A stretch of DNA of 64,000 nt. It comes from Pseudonocardia broussonetiae (GTDB taxonomy: Bacteria > Actinomycetota > Actinomycetes > Mycobacteriales > Pseudonocardiaceae). The notes below the pieces were generated by a model that had not been told where the DNA came from, searched no databases, and saw nothing but the letters and a program-made list of their open reading frames with translations. Location of the stretch: positions 7,013,501 to 7,077,500 of the forward strand of contig NZ_CP053564.1 in the NCBI RefSeq assembly GCF_013155125.1, given 5' to 3'. This document shows positions 17,330 to 26,776 of the stretch, one piece after another (within the stretch, counting starts at the first letter, position 1; every line of letters starts with the position of its first letter). Both the position numbers and the translations under genes were made by a program.

Positions 17330-18615
17330 TCATCACCGACACCGCGCTGCAGCGGCGCGAGGCCGAGGGCCGCCCGATCCGCGTCGGCATGGTCGGCGCC
17401 GGGTTCATGGGCCGCGGCCTGGCCAACCACATCGTCAACACCGTGCCGGGCATGCTGCTCGTCGCCGTGGCGAACAAGACCCTCGCCAACGCCGAGCGCG
17501 CCTACACCGAGGCCGGCGCCACGCCCACCCGCGTGAGCACCGCCGCCGAGATCGACGCCGCGATCACCGCGGGCACCCCCTGCGTGCTCGAGGACGCCTT
17601 CGAGCTCCTGGCGGCCGAGCAGATCGACTGCATCGTCGACGTCACGGGCGCGGTCGAGTTCGGCGCGCGCGTCACCGTCGCCGCGATCGAGCGCGGGCTG
17701 CCCGTCGTCACCATGAACGCCGAGCTCGACGGCACCGTCGGCCCCCTGCTCGCGCACCGCGCGCGCGAGGCCGGCGTCATCCTCACCGGCGTCGACGGCG
17801 ACCAGCCCGGCGTGCAGGGCAACCTGATCCGGTTCGTGAAGAGCCTGGGCGTGACGCCGCTGGTGTCGGGCAACATCAAGGGCCTGCAGGACGAGTACCG
17901 CAACCCCACGACGCAGAAGGGGTTCGCCGAGAAGTGGGGCCAGGACCCCTACATGGTCACCAGCTTCGCCGACGGCACCAAGGTGTCGTTCGAGGAGGCC
18001 ATCGTGGCCAACGCGCACGGGTTCACGGTGCCCAAGCGCGGGATGTTCGGCCGCGACCACCACGGGCACGTCGACGAGCTCACCGGAATGTACGACGTCG
18101 ACCAGCTGCGCGAGCTCGGCGGCATCGTCGACTACGTCGTGGGGGCCCAGCCCGGGCCCGGCATCTACGTCCTGGGCACGCACGACGACCCGAAGCAGCG
18201 CCACTACCTCGAGCTCTACAAGCTCGGGAAGGGCCCGCTGTACTCGTTCTACACGCCCTACCACCTCTGCCACTTCGAGGTGCCGAACACGATCGCGCGC
18301 GCGGTCGACTTCGCCGACGCCGCGCTCACCCCGCCCGGCGGGCCGCGCGTCGACGTCGTCGCGGGCGTGAAGCGCGACCTCAAGGCGGGCGACACGCTCG
18401 ACGGGCTGGGCGGCTACGACACCTACGGCCTCGCCGAGTCGACGCCGGTCACCCGCGCCGAGGGCCTGCTGCCGATGGGCGTGGCCGAGGGCTGCGTGCT
18501 GCAGCGCGACGTGAAGAAGGACGACGTGCTCACCTACGCCGACGTCACGCTGCCCCCGGGCCGCCTGGTCGACGAGCTGCGCGCCGAGCAGGAGAAGCTC
18601 TTCCCGAGCACCTGA
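17326..18615 (+). CDS. NAD(P)-dependent dehydrogenase with SAF domain (COG4091)
   Basis: The 429-aa protein begins with a homoserine-dehydrogenase-like Rossmann motif VGMVGAGFMGRGLANHI (~20-36). The middle has VVTMNAELDGTVGPLL and GVDGDQPGVQGNLIRF. The C-terminal ~70 residues form a SAF domain (LKAGDTLDGLGGYDTYG and VKKDDVLTYADVTLP). COG4091 members cluster with sugar-nucleotide genes and the reaction is not settled. The ATGA overlap with rmlC indicates coupled translation. The C-terminal 71 bp overlap a convergent gene. Confidence 0.8.
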   Translation: MIITDTALQRREAEGRPIRVGMVGAGFMGRGLANHIVNTVPGMLLVAVANKTLANAERAYTEAGATPTRVSTAAEIDAAITAGTPCVLEDAFELLAAEQIDCIVDVTGAVEFGARVTVAAIERGLPVVTMNAELDGTVGPLLAHRAREAGVILTGVDGDQPGVQGNLIRFVKSLGVTPLVSGNIKGLQDEYRNPTTQKGFAEKWGQDPYMVTSFADGTKVSFEEAIVANAHGFTVPKRGMFGRDHHGHVDELTGMYDVDQLRELGGIVDYVVGAQPGPGIYVLGTHDDPKQRHYLELYKLGKGPLYSFYTPYHLCHFEVPNTIARAVDFADAALTPPGGPRVDVVAGVKRDLKAGDTLDGLGGYDTYGLAESTPVTRAEGLLPMGVAEGCVLQRDVKKDDVLTYADVTLPPGRLVDELRAEQEKLFPST

Positions 18616-19738
18616 GCACGCGCTCGCGCACGGCACCGGACGCCGCGGCCACCCCGTACTCGAGGGGGCCGCGGCGTCCGGCGTTCCGCAGCACCCCGCC
18701 GACGACCAGCGCCACCGCCGCCTGCAGCACCCACACGGCCGTGCCGAACGGGGCGAGCAGGCCACCGACGACGATGTGCGCGGTGTAGAGCGTCAGCGGC
18801 ACCGCCCCCGGACCGGCCGGCACCGCCGCGACCGCGCGCGGGAGCAGCAGGCACAGCCCGAGCACGAGCAGCGCGGTGCCCGTGGTGTGGGCGAGGTCGA
18901 ACGGCGTGCCGCTGTGGCGGGCCGCGGTGAGCAGCCACGCCCAGTCGTCGGACGGGGTGATCCCGGCGCGCTGGCGGCCCGCATCCGGACCCGGTCCCCC
19001 GCCGAGCAGCGCCGACGCGCCGAGGGCGAGCACCGCCAGCGCGGCACCGCCGACGACGAGCCGCCGCGCGGTGCGGGCGGACGCCAGGTCGAGGCGCCCG
19101 ACGCCGAGCCCCACCAGCAGGTAGGTCGTCCAGGTGAGCACCGGGTAGTAGCCGGTGAGGCCGAGGGTCACCAGCAGCTCGCCCGGCGCCATCGTGAACG
19201 ACGGCTGCGGGCCGGGGCCGTCGGGCGTCCCGGCGCGCAGCACGTGGCTGAGCAAGGGCGAGGCGACGCACCACAGTGCGGCCGCCGCGAGCAGCACCGG
19301 CGCCGGCACGCGCAGCAGCGGCACCGCGACGAGGAACAGCAGCCCGTACTGGGCGAGGATGACGGCCGGCGGGGCGTCGAGCAGCGTCTCCAGCCCGAGG
19401 CCCAGCGCGCCGACGAGCAGCGCCCGCACCACGAGGCTCGATCCCGCCGCCGCGTGCTCCCGCCCGGTGCGCACCCGCCGCGACCCCAGCGCGATCCCGA
19501 CGCCCGCGAGCACCGCGAACAGCGCCGCCGAGCGCCCGGCCACCAGGTCGCCGACGACCGTCGCCCGGCCGTCCGGGCCGGTGGTGGCGTGCAGGTGCGC
19601 GGCGGCCATGCCGAGCAGCGCCAGCCCCCGGGCCGCGTCGACGCCGGCGAGCCGCACGCGCGGGTGCGCGGGACCGGGTGCTCCGGGTCCTGCGGCCGCA
19701 CCGGCTCGCGCCGGGCGAGCTCCGCCCGGGCCGGCCAC
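18545..19738 (-). CDS. DUF418/DUF1624-like multi-pass membrane protein
   Basis: The 397-aa protein starts with the family hallmark RLAGVDAARGLALLGMAAAHL and has roughly ten membrane helices, including VILAQYGLLFLVAVPLLRVP and PLTLYTAHIVVGGLL. These families are predicted membrane acyltransferases; no substrate is known. GTG 19738 is preceded by TAGCCT (19745-19750) with a 6-nt gap, suggesting a leaderless message. The last ~24 residues (Arg/Ala/Pro-rich) are read antisense to the end of the SAF-domain gene and look like an unselected extension after loss of an earlier stop. Confidence 0.75.
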   Translation of the reverse strand: MAGPGGARPARAGAAAGPGAPGPAHPRVRLAGVDAARGLALLGMAAAHLHATTGPDGRATVVGDLVAGRSAALFAVLAGVGIALGSRRVRTGREHAAAGSSLVVRALLVGALGLGLETLLDAPPAVILAQYGLLFLVAVPLLRVPAPVLLAAAALWCVASPLLSHVLRAGTPDGPGPQPSFTMAPGELLVTLGLTGYYPVLTWTTYLLVGLGVGRLDLASARTARRLVVGGAALAVLALGASALLGGGPGPDAGRQRAGITPSDDWAWLLTAARHSGTPFDLAHTTGTALLVLGLCLLLPRAVAAVPAGPGAVPLTLYTAHIVVGGLLAPFGTAVWVLQAAVALVVGGVLRNAGRRGPLEYGVAAASGAVRERVLRCSGRASPARRAARRPGGPGAA

Positions 19739-19794
19739 GGCGGCAGGCTAACAGGCACCTCCCGGCCGGCCCGGCCGCGCGGGGTGACGTGCTC

Positions 19795-19825
19795 TTGACC
19801 TGAAGTCCGGTTCACCTCCCACCCT
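19795..19825 (+). promoter_or_regulatory. MerR-type promoter before the DHA2 exporter
   Basis: TTGACC (19795-19800) and CACCCT (19820-19825) are separated by 19 nt. That long spacer is characteristic of promoters activated by MerR-family regulators. Inside it TGAA and TTCA (19801-19814) form an inverted repeat. CACCCT ends 7 nt before the ATG at 19833, so the message would be leaderless. No merR gene is adjacent. Confidence 0.5.
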
Positions 19826-19832
19826 GGGTCCC

Positions 19833-21323
19833 ATGCGCCTCCGCACCACCGCCGCCGGACGACCCGCCCCCCGCCGATCCCCCACCCGCGGACTGGAACC
19901 GCCCGTCCGGCGGGTGGCCGCGGTGCTGGGGCTGGGCGGGTTCATGGTCGTCGTCGACACGACGGTCACGGTCGTCGCGATGGCCGCGCTGACGCGCGAG
20001 CTGGACGCCTCCGTGTCGGCCGTCCAGTGGGTGACGACCTCGTACACGCTCGCGCTCGTCGCGGTCATCCCGGCGGCCGCCTGGGCGACGGCCCGCTTCG
20101 GTGCGCGGGCGACCTACCTCGGAGCGGTCACGGTCTTCACGCTCGGCTCCGTGCTCGCCGCCGCGTCCGGGTCGGTCGGCTGGCTGATCGCGGCGCGGGT
20201 GCTGCAGGGCCTCGGCGGCGGGCTGATCAACCCGGTCGGCATGGCGATCGCGCTGCGCGCCGCCCCGCCCGGGCAGCGCGGCCGGATGATGAGCCTGTTC
20301 GGGATCCCGGTGCTGATCGGCCCGCTGGTCGGCCCCGTGCTGGGCGGCTGGCTGATCGACACCCTGTCCTGGCGGTGGATCTTCCTGATCAACGTGCCGA
20401 TCGGCCTGGGCCTGATCGCCTGCCGACGCTGGCTCCTGACCGACGCGCGCGTCCCCGGCACCCGCCTCGACCTCGTCGGGCTCGTCCTGCTCGCGCCCGG
20501 GGCCGCGGCGCTCGCCTACGGGTTCACCGCGATCGGCGACGCCGGACGCGTCACGACGGCCGGGGCCGTGCCCGTGGTCGCCGGGGCGCTCGCCGTGGCC
20601 GCGTTCGTCCGGCGCGCACTGCGCCACCCGGCGCCCCTGCTGCGGCTGCGGCTGCTCCGCGACCGCGCGCTCGCCGCCGGTCTCGCCACGATCGCGCCGT
20701 TCACCGCCGCCTACTTCGGCGGGATGCTGGTCGTGCCGCTGTACTGGCAGGTGGTGCGCGGGGAGTCGGCGATGTTCGCCGGGCTCGTCGGCATCCCGCA
20801 GGTGCTCGCCACGGGCCTCACGATGCAGGTCGCCACCCGGCTCGTCGACCGCGTGCCCCCGCGCCTTGTCTCCACGACCGGCATCACCGTCACCCTCGCC
20901 GGGCAGCTGCTCCTGATCAGCAGGCTGACGGCCGGCGCGCCCGTCGTCGAGCTGATGGCGGCCGGGGCCGTCATGGGTGTCGGGGTCGGGGCGGCGCTCA
21001 TGCCGACGATCACCGGCGCCACCCGCGGCCTGCCCCACGACGACATCCCCAGCGGCTCGACGATCCTCGCGATCTCCCAGCAGACGTCGGTGTCGCTCGG
21101 CTTCGCCGCGGTGTCGGCGCTGCTCACCGCGCTCGTCGGCGGGGCGGGCGTCGCGGGCGCCTACGCGCTGGCGCCGGCCGCCCGCGCCGCGGCGGCCCCC
21201 GCCATCGCGCACGCGATGCAGCTGACGCTGCTGCTGCCGGTGGGGCTCGTCGCGCTGTCGCTGGTGGTGGCCCTCACGACGCTGCGGACGGACCCGGTGC
21301 CGGTGCCGGTGCGAGCGCCCTAG
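19833..21323 (+). CDS. MFS transporter, DHA2 (EmrB/QacA) drug exporter family
   Basis: The 496-aa protein has about 14 membrane helices. The first helix contains GGFMVVVDTTVTVVAMAAL with the membrane-embedded Asp typical of DHA2. Motif C is GPLVGPVLGGWLIDTLSWRW, and RVLQGLGGGLINPVGMAI precedes it. Such proteins export drugs, dyes or lipids by proton antiport; the substrate is unknown. ATG 19833 is the leaderless start implied by the promoter. Its stop shares the bases CTAG with the stop of the convergent GNAT gene. Confidence 0.9.
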   Translation: MRLRTTAAGRPAPRRSPTRGLEPPVRRVAAVLGLGGFMVVVDTTVTVVAMAALTRELDASVSAVQWVTTSYTLALVAVIPAAAWATARFGARATYLGAVTVFTLGSVLAAASGSVGWLIAARVLQGLGGGLINPVGMAIALRAAPPGQRGRMMSLFGIPVLIGPLVGPVLGGWLIDTLSWRWIFLINVPIGLGLIACRRWLLTDARVPGTRLDLVGLVLLAPGAAALAYGFTAIGDAGRVTTAGAVPVVAGALAVAAFVRRALRHPAPLLRLRLLRDRALAAGLATIAPFTAAYFGGMLVVPLYWQVVRGESAMFAGLVGIPQVLATGLTMQVATRLVDRVPPRLVSTTGITVTLAGQLLLISRLTAGAPVVELMAAGAVMGVGVGAALMPTITGATRGLPHDDIPSGSTILAISQQTSVSLGFAAVSALLTALVGGAGVAGAYALAPAARAAAAPAIAHAMQLTLLLPVGLVALSLVVALTTLRTDPVPVPVRAP

Positions 21324-22153
21324 AACAGGATCGTGGAGAAGCTCGCCACCTGCGTGAAGCCGACGCGCGCGTAGGAGGCGCGGGCCACGTGGTTGAAGCC
21401 GTTGACGTACAGGCTCGACACGCGGTTCATCGCGGCCAGGCGCTCCACGACGGCGGCGGTGCCGGCCGTGCCCAGGCCACGCCCGCGGCAGGCGGGGTGC
21501 ACCCACACGCCCTGGATCTGCCCGACCCGCGAGGACAGGGCGCCGACCTCGGCCTTGAACACGACCTGGTCGCCCTCGAACCGGGCGAACGCGCGGCCCG
21601 CGGCGACGAGCTCCGCGACGCGGGCGCGGTAGCCGGCGCCGCCGTCGCCGCCGCGCGGGTCGACGCCGACCTCCTCGGTGAACATCGCGATCGCGGCGGG
21701 GAGGTAGCGGTCGAGCTCGTCGGGGCGCACGGCGCGCACGGCCGGGTCGGCCGCCACCGACGGCAGGCCGGCCAGCACCATCAGCGGCTGGTCGGCCCGG
21801 ACCTCGCGGGCGGGCGCCCAGTGCGGGGCGAGCTCCTCCCACAGCGGCAGGACCAGCTCGGCGCGGCCGACGATCGAGGAGCAGGAGCGGCCGTGGCGGC
21901 GCGCGCGGTCGGCGAAGCTGCGCAGCGCCGGGCGCTCGCCGCGCAGCGGCACGAGGTTGGCGCCGGAGAAGCAGAGACCGTCCAGGCGCGACCCGGAGGC
22001 CCACACCTCGCCGCCGAGGCGCCAGGGGTCGAGACCGGCCACCTCGACGCGCGCGGCGACCATGCAGGAGGCCACCGGATCCGCGTCGAGCGCGGCGCGG
22101 ACGACCGGGCGGTCCCGGTCGTCGAGAAGCCGGGCACCGGCGACTCTGAGCAC
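21320..22153 (-). CDS. GNAT acetyltransferase with DUF4081-like N-terminal domain (Rv2867c-like)
   Basis: From GTG 22153 this is 277 aa, starting VLRVAGARLLDDRDRPVV as in relatives. The N-terminal ~110 residues are DUF4081-like; the C-terminal half is GNAT, with VGQIQGVWVHPACRGRGLGT and a final SLYVNGFNHVARASYARVGF. The frame continues to 22189 but adds atypical residues. In M. tuberculosis the orthologue also lies next to gcpE (ispG). The acceptor is unknown. It lies 53 nt downstream of ispG and may be co-transcribed with it. Confidence 0.85.
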   Translation of the reverse strand: MLRVAGARLLDDRDRPVVRAALDADPVASCMVAARVEVAGLDPWRLGGEVWASGSRLDGLCFSGANLVPLRGERPALRSFADRARRHGRSCSSIVGRAELVLPLWEELAPHWAPAREVRADQPLMVLAGLPSVAADPAVRAVRPDELDRYLPAAIAMFTEEVGVDPRGGDGGAGYRARVAELVAAGRAFARFEGDQVVFKAEVGALSSRVGQIQGVWVHPACRGRGLGTAGTAAVVERLAAMNRVSSLYVNGFNHVARASYARVGFTQVASFSTILF

Positions 22154-22206
22154 CTGCCTACGGTGCCATACCGGCGCGCCGATGCCCACGGCGGATCAGC
22201 GTGCGG

Positions 22207-23349
22207 TCAGCCGACCGAGACCTGGGGCTCGCCCGCCGCGTCCATCGCCTCGGCCAGCTTCATGGCCTCCTCGATGAGCGTCTCGACGATCGCGTGCTCC
22301 GGGACGGTCTTGATGACCTCGCCCTTGACGAAGATCTGGCCCTTGCCGTTGCCCGACGCGACGCCGAGATCGGCCTCGCGGGCCTCCCCCGGACCGTTGA
22401 CGACGCAGCCCATGACGGCGACGCGCAGCGGCACCTCCATGCCCGTGAGCCCGGCGGTGACCTCGTCGGCCAGCTTGTAGACGTCGACCTGCGCGCGCCC
22501 GCACGACGGGCACGACACGATCTCGAGCTTGCGGGGCCGCAGGTTGAGCGACTGCAGGATCTGCGTGCCGACCTTGACCTCCTCGACGGGCGGGGCCGAG
22601 AGCGAGACGCGGATCGTGTCGCCGATGCCCTGGCGCAGCAGCGCCCCGAACGCCACGGCCGACTTGATCGTGCCCTGGAACGCCGGCCCGGCCTCGGTGA
22701 CGCCGAGGTGCAGCGGGTAGTCGCACTGCTCGGCGAGGATCTCGTAGGCGCGGATCATCACGACGGGGTCGTTGTGCTTGACCGAGATCTTGATGTCGTG
22801 GAAGTCGTGCTCGGCGAACAGGGACGCCTCCCACATCGCCGACTCGGCCAGCGCCTCGGGCGTGGCCTTGCCGTACTTCTCCAGCAGGCGCTTGTCGAGC
22901 GAGCCCGCGTTGACGCCGATCCGGATCGGGGTGCCGCGGTCGCGGGCGGCGCGCGCGATCTCCTTGACCTGGTCGTCGAACTTGCGGATGTTGCCCGGGT
23001 TGACGCGCACCGCGGCGCAGCCGGCGTCGATCGCGGCGAACACGTACTTGGGCTGGAAGTGGATGTCGGCGATCACCGGGATCTGGCTCTTGGCCGCGAT
23101 CGCGGGCAGCGCGTCGGCGTCGTCCTGGCTCGGGCAGGCGACGCGCACGATGTCGCAGCCCGCCGCGGTGAGCTCGGCGATCTGCTGCAGCGTGGCGTTG
23201 ACGTCGGAGGTCAGGGTGGTGGTCATCGACTGCACCGAGATCGGGTGGTCCGACCCCACGCCGACGGTCCCGACCTGCAGCTGACGGGTCTTCCGCCGGT
23301 CGTGGAGGGTCGGTGCGGGAGGAACGGGCATACCCAGGGAGACGCTCAC
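22207..23349 (-). CDS. ispG: 4-hydroxy-3-methylbut-2-en-1-yl diphosphate synthase
   Basis: IspG (GcpE) is the [4Fe-4S] enzyme converting MEcPP to HMBPP in the non-mevalonate isoprenoid pathway. The 380-aa protein starts [15 protein letters not shown], like the mycobacterial protein. It contains [11 protein letters not shown] and the cluster ligands in [12 protein letters not shown] and [22 protein letters not shown] (23357-23362) ends 7 nt before GTG 23349, fitting a leaderless start, although GAGG is also in the gap. It sits with dxr of the same pathway, separated by rip1 and a HAD gene. Confidence 0.96.
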   Translation of the reverse strand: MSVSLGMPVPPAPTLHDRRKTRQLQVGTVGVGSDHPISVQSMTTTLTSDVNATLQQIAELTAAGCDIVRVACPSQDDADALPAIAAKSQIPVIADIHFQPKYVFAAIDAGCAAVRVNPGNIRKFDDQVKEIARAARDRGTPIRIGVNAGSLDKRLLEKYGKATPEALAESAMWEASLFAEHDFHDIKISVKHNDPVVMIRAYEILAEQCDYPLHLGVTEAGPAFQGTIKSAVAFGALLRQGIGDTIRVSLSAPPVEEVKVGTQILQSLNLRPRKLEIVSCPSCGRAQVDVYKLADEVTAGLTGMEVPLRVAVMGCVVNGPGEAREADLGVASGNGKGQIFVKGEVIKTVPEHAIVETLIEEAMKLAEAMDAAGEPQVSVG

Positions 23350-23410
23350 GACCTCGAGTATCCCCCGTACTGCCGGCCGCCGCCGCTCACCGTGTCGGGA
23401 AGCACCACCC

Positions 23411-23468
23411 CTTTGCTCTGCACACCGATACGCACCGGGTCCGGTGCGTATCGGTGTCCAGAGCAAAG
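23411..23468. repeat. 28-bp near-perfect palindrome between the HAD gene and ispG
   Basis: Arms 23411-23438 and 23441-23468 are complementary at 27 of 28 positions with a 2-nt centre (GT). The arms begin CTTTGCTCTG and contain ACCGATACGCACCGG. It starts 7 nt after the HAD stop on the minus strand, so it may terminate the dxr-rip1-HAD transcript. The AT-richer, exact arms suggest a dispersed palindromic repeat. Confidence 0.85.
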
Positions 23469-23474
23469 CCCGCG

Positions 23475-23975
23475 TCAGGTCCGGCCCTGGCGCTCCTGCG
23501 CGCTCTGCAGCGTGGAGGAGTGCGGCAGCCACGTCGCCAGCTCCACCGGCCAGCCGTCGGCCTCCAGCACCGCGACGACGGCCGGGTCGTCGTCGATCAC
23601 CGACACGATGTCGCGGGTGGCCGAGAGCCGCCGCAGCACCTCGCGCTTCATCCACCGCGCGGGGCGGTGGTCGTCGTCGCTGCGCATGACCAGCGGGCCC
23701 GTGGGCAGGTCGTGGCGGGCCAGCCAGCGCTCGGTGAGGCGGCGGGTGCGCTCGGGGCGCCCGGTCAGGTACAGCACGTCGTGGTCGGCCAGGGCGGCGT
23801 GCAGCCGGTCTGCGCCCTCGACGAGCAGCGGGTCGCGGTCGGCCGCCTGGAAGAACCGCTCCCAGCGCTGCGGCCGGGCGCGCAGGTGGTGCAGCCGGTG
23901 CGTCACGTCCGCCAGCACCCCGTCGACGTCGAACACCGCCAGCGGACGCGTGTCGGCTTCGGGGGCCAGGCTCAC
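23475..23975 (-). CDS. HAD superfamily phosphatase
   Basis: The 166-aa protein has the HAD nucleophile motif [17 protein letters not shown] (~14-30), motif II in [14 protein letters not shown], and an acidic motif near [14 protein letters not shown]. It resembles polynucleotide kinase 3'-phosphatase-like HAD proteins, but no kinase domain is present and its substrate is unknown. GTG 23975 overlaps the rip1 stop by 4 nt, so it is the last gene of the dxr-rip1-HAD operon. Confidence 0.85.
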   Translation of the reverse strand: MSLAPEADTRPLAVFDVDGVLADVTHRLHHLRARPQRWERFFQAADRDPLLVEGADRLHAALADHDVLYLTGRPERTRRLTERWLARHDLPTGPLVMRSDDDHRPARWMKREVLRRLSATRDIVSVIDDDPAVVAVLEADGWPVELATWLPHSSTLQSAQERQGRT

Positions 23976-25261
23976 TGGAACAGCCGCACGGGGTTGATCA
24001 CGTCGGCGACCAGCAGCAGCCCGCTCCACACGATGAACACCATGGCCACGACGTAGGCCACCGGCATCAGCTTCGCCACGTCGACCGGCCCGGGGTCGGG
24101 CCGCCCGCGCAGCCGCCAGATGCGCTTCTTCACGGCCTCCCAGATCGCCGGGAAGATCTGCCCGCCGTCGAGCGGCGGGATGGGCAGCAGGTTGAACAGG
24201 AACAGCGAGATGTTGACGGCCGCGAGCAGGCTGAGCAGCAGCGACGCCTCGGCGACGAACGGGATCTCCTGCTCCAGCACCTCCCCGCCGATGCGCGAGA
24301 CGCCGACGATGCCGATCGGCCCGTTGACGTCGCGCTCCTCGCCGAGGAACACCGACCCGAACAGCCCCGGCACGCGCGAGGGCAGCTCGGCGATGGCCTG
24401 CCCGGTGCGCCCGACGACGTCGCCGATCTCGACGAACACCGCGCCGAGGCTCTGCCGCTCGTAGTCCTGCAGCAGCCCGATGCCGAGGAAGTTGCCCTCG
24501 ACGAACTGCGTCGGGTCGTCGACGGAGGCCACCAGGTTGCGGATCGGGGTCGGGGTGAGGTCGAGGCGCTGCCCGTCGCGCAGGACCGTGACGACGACCG
24601 GCCCGGTGCTCCGCTGGATCGCCGCCCGCAGCTCCTCGCCGTCGAACCGCGAGAACTCCTGCCCGTCGAGCGCGAGGATCTCGTCGCCCGGGCGGAAGCC
24701 CGCCACGGCGGCCGGGGTGGGCGGTGCGCCGACGGGGCAGCTCGTCGTGGCCGCGTCGGCGGGCAGCACGCACTCGCTGACGGCGCTCACCGTGGTGGTG
24801 CCGGTGTTCATGCCGATGCCCATGAGCAGCACCGCGAACAGCAGCACCGCGAGGATCAGGTTCATGATCGGGCCGGCGGCCATGACCACGATCCGCTTCC
24901 ACGGCTTGCGCAGGTAGAACTGGCGGTCGGCGTCCTCGGGGCGCACGTCCATCGCCGACTGCCGGCGCACGTCGTCGATCAGGCCCTGGAACGGGCCGGT
25001 GCGCCGGCTGCTGCCCAGCAGCTCGCCGCGGGCGGGCGGGATCATGCCGATCATGCGGACGTAGCCGCCGAGCGGGATCGCCTTGAGGCCGTACTCGGTC
25101 TCGCCGCGCTTCGTCGACCAGATCGTCTTGCCGAAGCCGACCATGAACTCCGGCACCTTGATGCCGAACCAGCGCGCGGTGACGAAGTGGCCCAGCTCGT
25201 GCCAGGCCACCGAGAACAGGATCCCGACGAAGAAGATCAGGATGCCGAGCACGAACATCAT
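23972..25261 (-). CDS. rip1: site-2 zinc metalloprotease (RIP, M50 family)
   Basis: This intramembrane protease cleaves anti-sigma factors and other membrane proteins (Rip1/RseP). The 429-aa protein has the zinc site HELGH in the first membrane helix (~21-25), [10 protein letters not shown], a PDZ domain around [20 protein letters not shown], and the second motif [11 protein letters not shown] (~367-377). Neighbouring dxr upstream is the usual arrangement in actinobacteria. ATG 25261 overlaps the dxr stop by 4 nt. Confidence 0.95.
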   Translation of the reverse strand: MMFVLGILIFFVGILFSVAWHELGHFVTARWFGIKVPEFMVGFGKTIWSTKRGETEYGLKAIPLGGYVRMIGMIPPARGELLGSSRRTGPFQGLIDDVRRQSAMDVRPEDADRQFYLRKPWKRIVVMAAGPIMNLILAVLLFAVLLMGIGMNTGTTTVSAVSECVLPADAATTSCPVGAPPTPAAVAGFRPGDEILALDGQEFSRFDGEELRAAIQRSTGPVVVTVLRDGQRLDLTPTPIRNLVASVDDPTQFVEGNFLGIGLLQDYERQSLGAVFVEIGDVVGRTGQAIAELPSRVPGLFGSVFLGEERDVNGPIGIVGVSRIGGEVLEQEIPFVAEASLLLSLLAAVNISLFLFNLLPIPPLDGGQIFPAIWEAVKKRIWRLRGRPDPGPVDVAKLMPVAYVVAMVFIVWSGLLLVADVINPVRLFQ

Positions 25262-26433
25262 CCGGGCACTCCCGTCGCCTCGCGGGCGTGCGCCCGCGCC
25301 CAGTCCTCCGCCGCCAGCACGTCGTCCACGCTAGCGGGGTCGCCGGTCCAGTCCCCCGCTGCGTCGAGGACGCGGTCGAGCAGGTCGGTGATGCCGGTGA
25401 ACGACAGGGCCCCGGCGACGAACGCGGCCACGGCCTCCTCGTTGGCCGCGTTGAGCACGGCGGGCAGGCAGCCCCCGGCCTCCCCCGCGCGCCGGGCGAG
25501 CCGCACCCCGGTGAACGCGTCCTCGTCGAGCGGCTCGAACGTCCAGGTCTGCGGCGCCGCCCAGGTGCACGGCACCGCCGCGCCCTCGAGGCGCTCGGGC
25601 CAGCCCAGTGCCAGCGCGATCGGCAGCGTCATGTCCGGCGGGCTGGCCTGAGCCAGCGTGGAGCCGTCGACGAAGGTGACCATCGAGTGCACGATCGACT
25701 GCGGGTGCACCACGACGTCGATCCGGTCGTAGGGCACGTCGAACAGCAGGTGCGCCTCGATGACCTCGAGCCCCTTGTTGACCAGGGTCGCCGAGTTGAT
25801 CGTGATGACCGGACCCATCGCCCAGGTCGGGTGGGCCAGCGCCTCGGCGACGGTGACGCCGTCGAGGTCGGCGCGGGTGCGCCCGCGGAACGGGCCGCCG
25901 GACGCCGTGAGCACCAGCCGCGCCACCTCGTCGGACCGGCCGCCCCGCAGGCACTGGGCCAGTGCGGAGTGCTCGGAGTCGACCGGGACGATCTGCCCCG
26001 GCGCGGCCGCCCCGGTGACCAGCGCGCCGCCGGACACCAGCGACTCCTTGTTCGCGAGGGCGAGCACGGCACCCGAGCGCAGCGCGGCCAGCGTCGGGCC
26101 GAGGCCGACCGACCCGGTGATGGCGTTGAGGACGATGTCGGCGCCCGCGCCCGCGGTGAGCTCGGTGGCCGCGGCGGGGCCCGACAGCACCTCGACCCCG
26201 CGCAGCCCGGCCGAGGGCAGGGCGCGGCGCAGCACGTCGGCGGCGGCGCGGTCGGCCACGGCGACCTTCCGGACGCCGTGGCGGCGGACCTGCTGCAGCA
26301 GCACCGTGACGTCGCCGCCGCCCGCGGCGAGGCCGGCGACGGTGAAGCGGTCGGGGTGGGCGTCGAGCAGGTCGAGCGCCTGCGTGCCCACGGAGCCGGT
26401 GGAGCCCAGCACGAGCACGGATCGGGTGTTCAT
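25258..26433 (-). CDS. dxr: 1-deoxy-D-xylulose 5-phosphate reductoisomerase
   Basis: DXR (IspC) converts DXP to MEP with NADPH, the first committed step of the non-mevalonate pathway and the target of fosmidomycin. The 391-aa protein has the NADPH motif [35 protein letters not shown] with the metal-binding Asp and Glu, and [18 protein letters not shown] 26433 is preferred to GTG 26436. It is the first gene of the dxr-rip1-HAD operon and divergent from DUF2631. Confidence 0.96.
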   Translation of the reverse strand: MNTRSVLVLGSTGSVGTQALDLLDAHPDRFTVAGLAAGGGDVTVLLQQVRRHGVRKVAVADRAAADVLRRALPSAGLRGVEVLSGPAAATELTAGAGADIVLNAITGSVGLGPTLAALRSGAVLALANKESLVSGGALVTGAAAPGQIVPVDSEHSALAQCLRGGRSDEVARLVLTASGGPFRGRTRADLDGVTVAEALAHPTWAMGPVITINSATLVNKGLEVIEAHLLFDVPYDRIDVVVHPQSIVHSMVTFVDGSTLAQASPPDMTLPIALALGWPERLEGAAVPCTWAAPQTWTFEPLDEDAFTGVRLARRAGEAGGCLPAVLNAANEEAVAAFVAGALSFTGITDLLDRVLDAAGDWTGDPASVDDVLAAEDWARAHAREATGVPG

Positions 26434-26502
26434 CACCGACCATCATCCTCGCGGCCGTCCTGTGCCACCATGTGACCCGCACGCGAGATCAGGAGGACAC
26501 CC

Positions 26503-26766
26503 GTGGCGAACGATTCCCGAGAGCTGGTCCAGCGCACGGACGGCATCGACCCCCAGGACGAGCCGTCGGTCGAGTGGGGCTGGCACGGCGGGTTCCCGCG
26601 CGGGTCGATCATCGCCGGCTGGACCGTCGTCGTGATCATGTTCATCATGCTGATCGGCAACCACACCGGGCGCACCGAGGACCTCTGGCTGATCGGCGTC
26701 GGCATCCTGCTGGCCGCCGCGCTGGTCCTGCAGTCGCTGCGCAAGCGCCACGCCTGGCGACGCTGA
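26503..26766 (+). CDS. DUF2631 small membrane protein
   Basis: The 87-aa protein has a hydrophilic N-terminus with PSVEWGWHGG and two hydrophobic segments (IIAGWTVVVIMFIMLIG, LIGVGILLAAALVL), matching the actinobacterial DUF2631 family (Rv2876-like). Function is unknown. AGGAGG precedes GTG 26503, one of the clearest ribosome binding sites here. It is 10 nt upstream of the NHEJ polymerase gene and may be co-transcribed. Confidence 0.85.
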   Translation: MANDSRELVQRTDGIDPQDEPSVEWGWHGGFPRGSIIAGWTVVVIMFIMLIGNHTGRTEDLWLIGVGILLAAALVLQSLRKRHAWRR

Positions 26767-26776
26767 GCGCCGCGTC

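Noticed and set aside
19812..22004. 730-codon minus-strand frame across the DHA2 exporter and GNAT genes
   Set aside because: Composition is Arg/Asp/Gly-rich without domains. It is antisense to a clear 14-helix transporter and out of frame with the GNAT gene.
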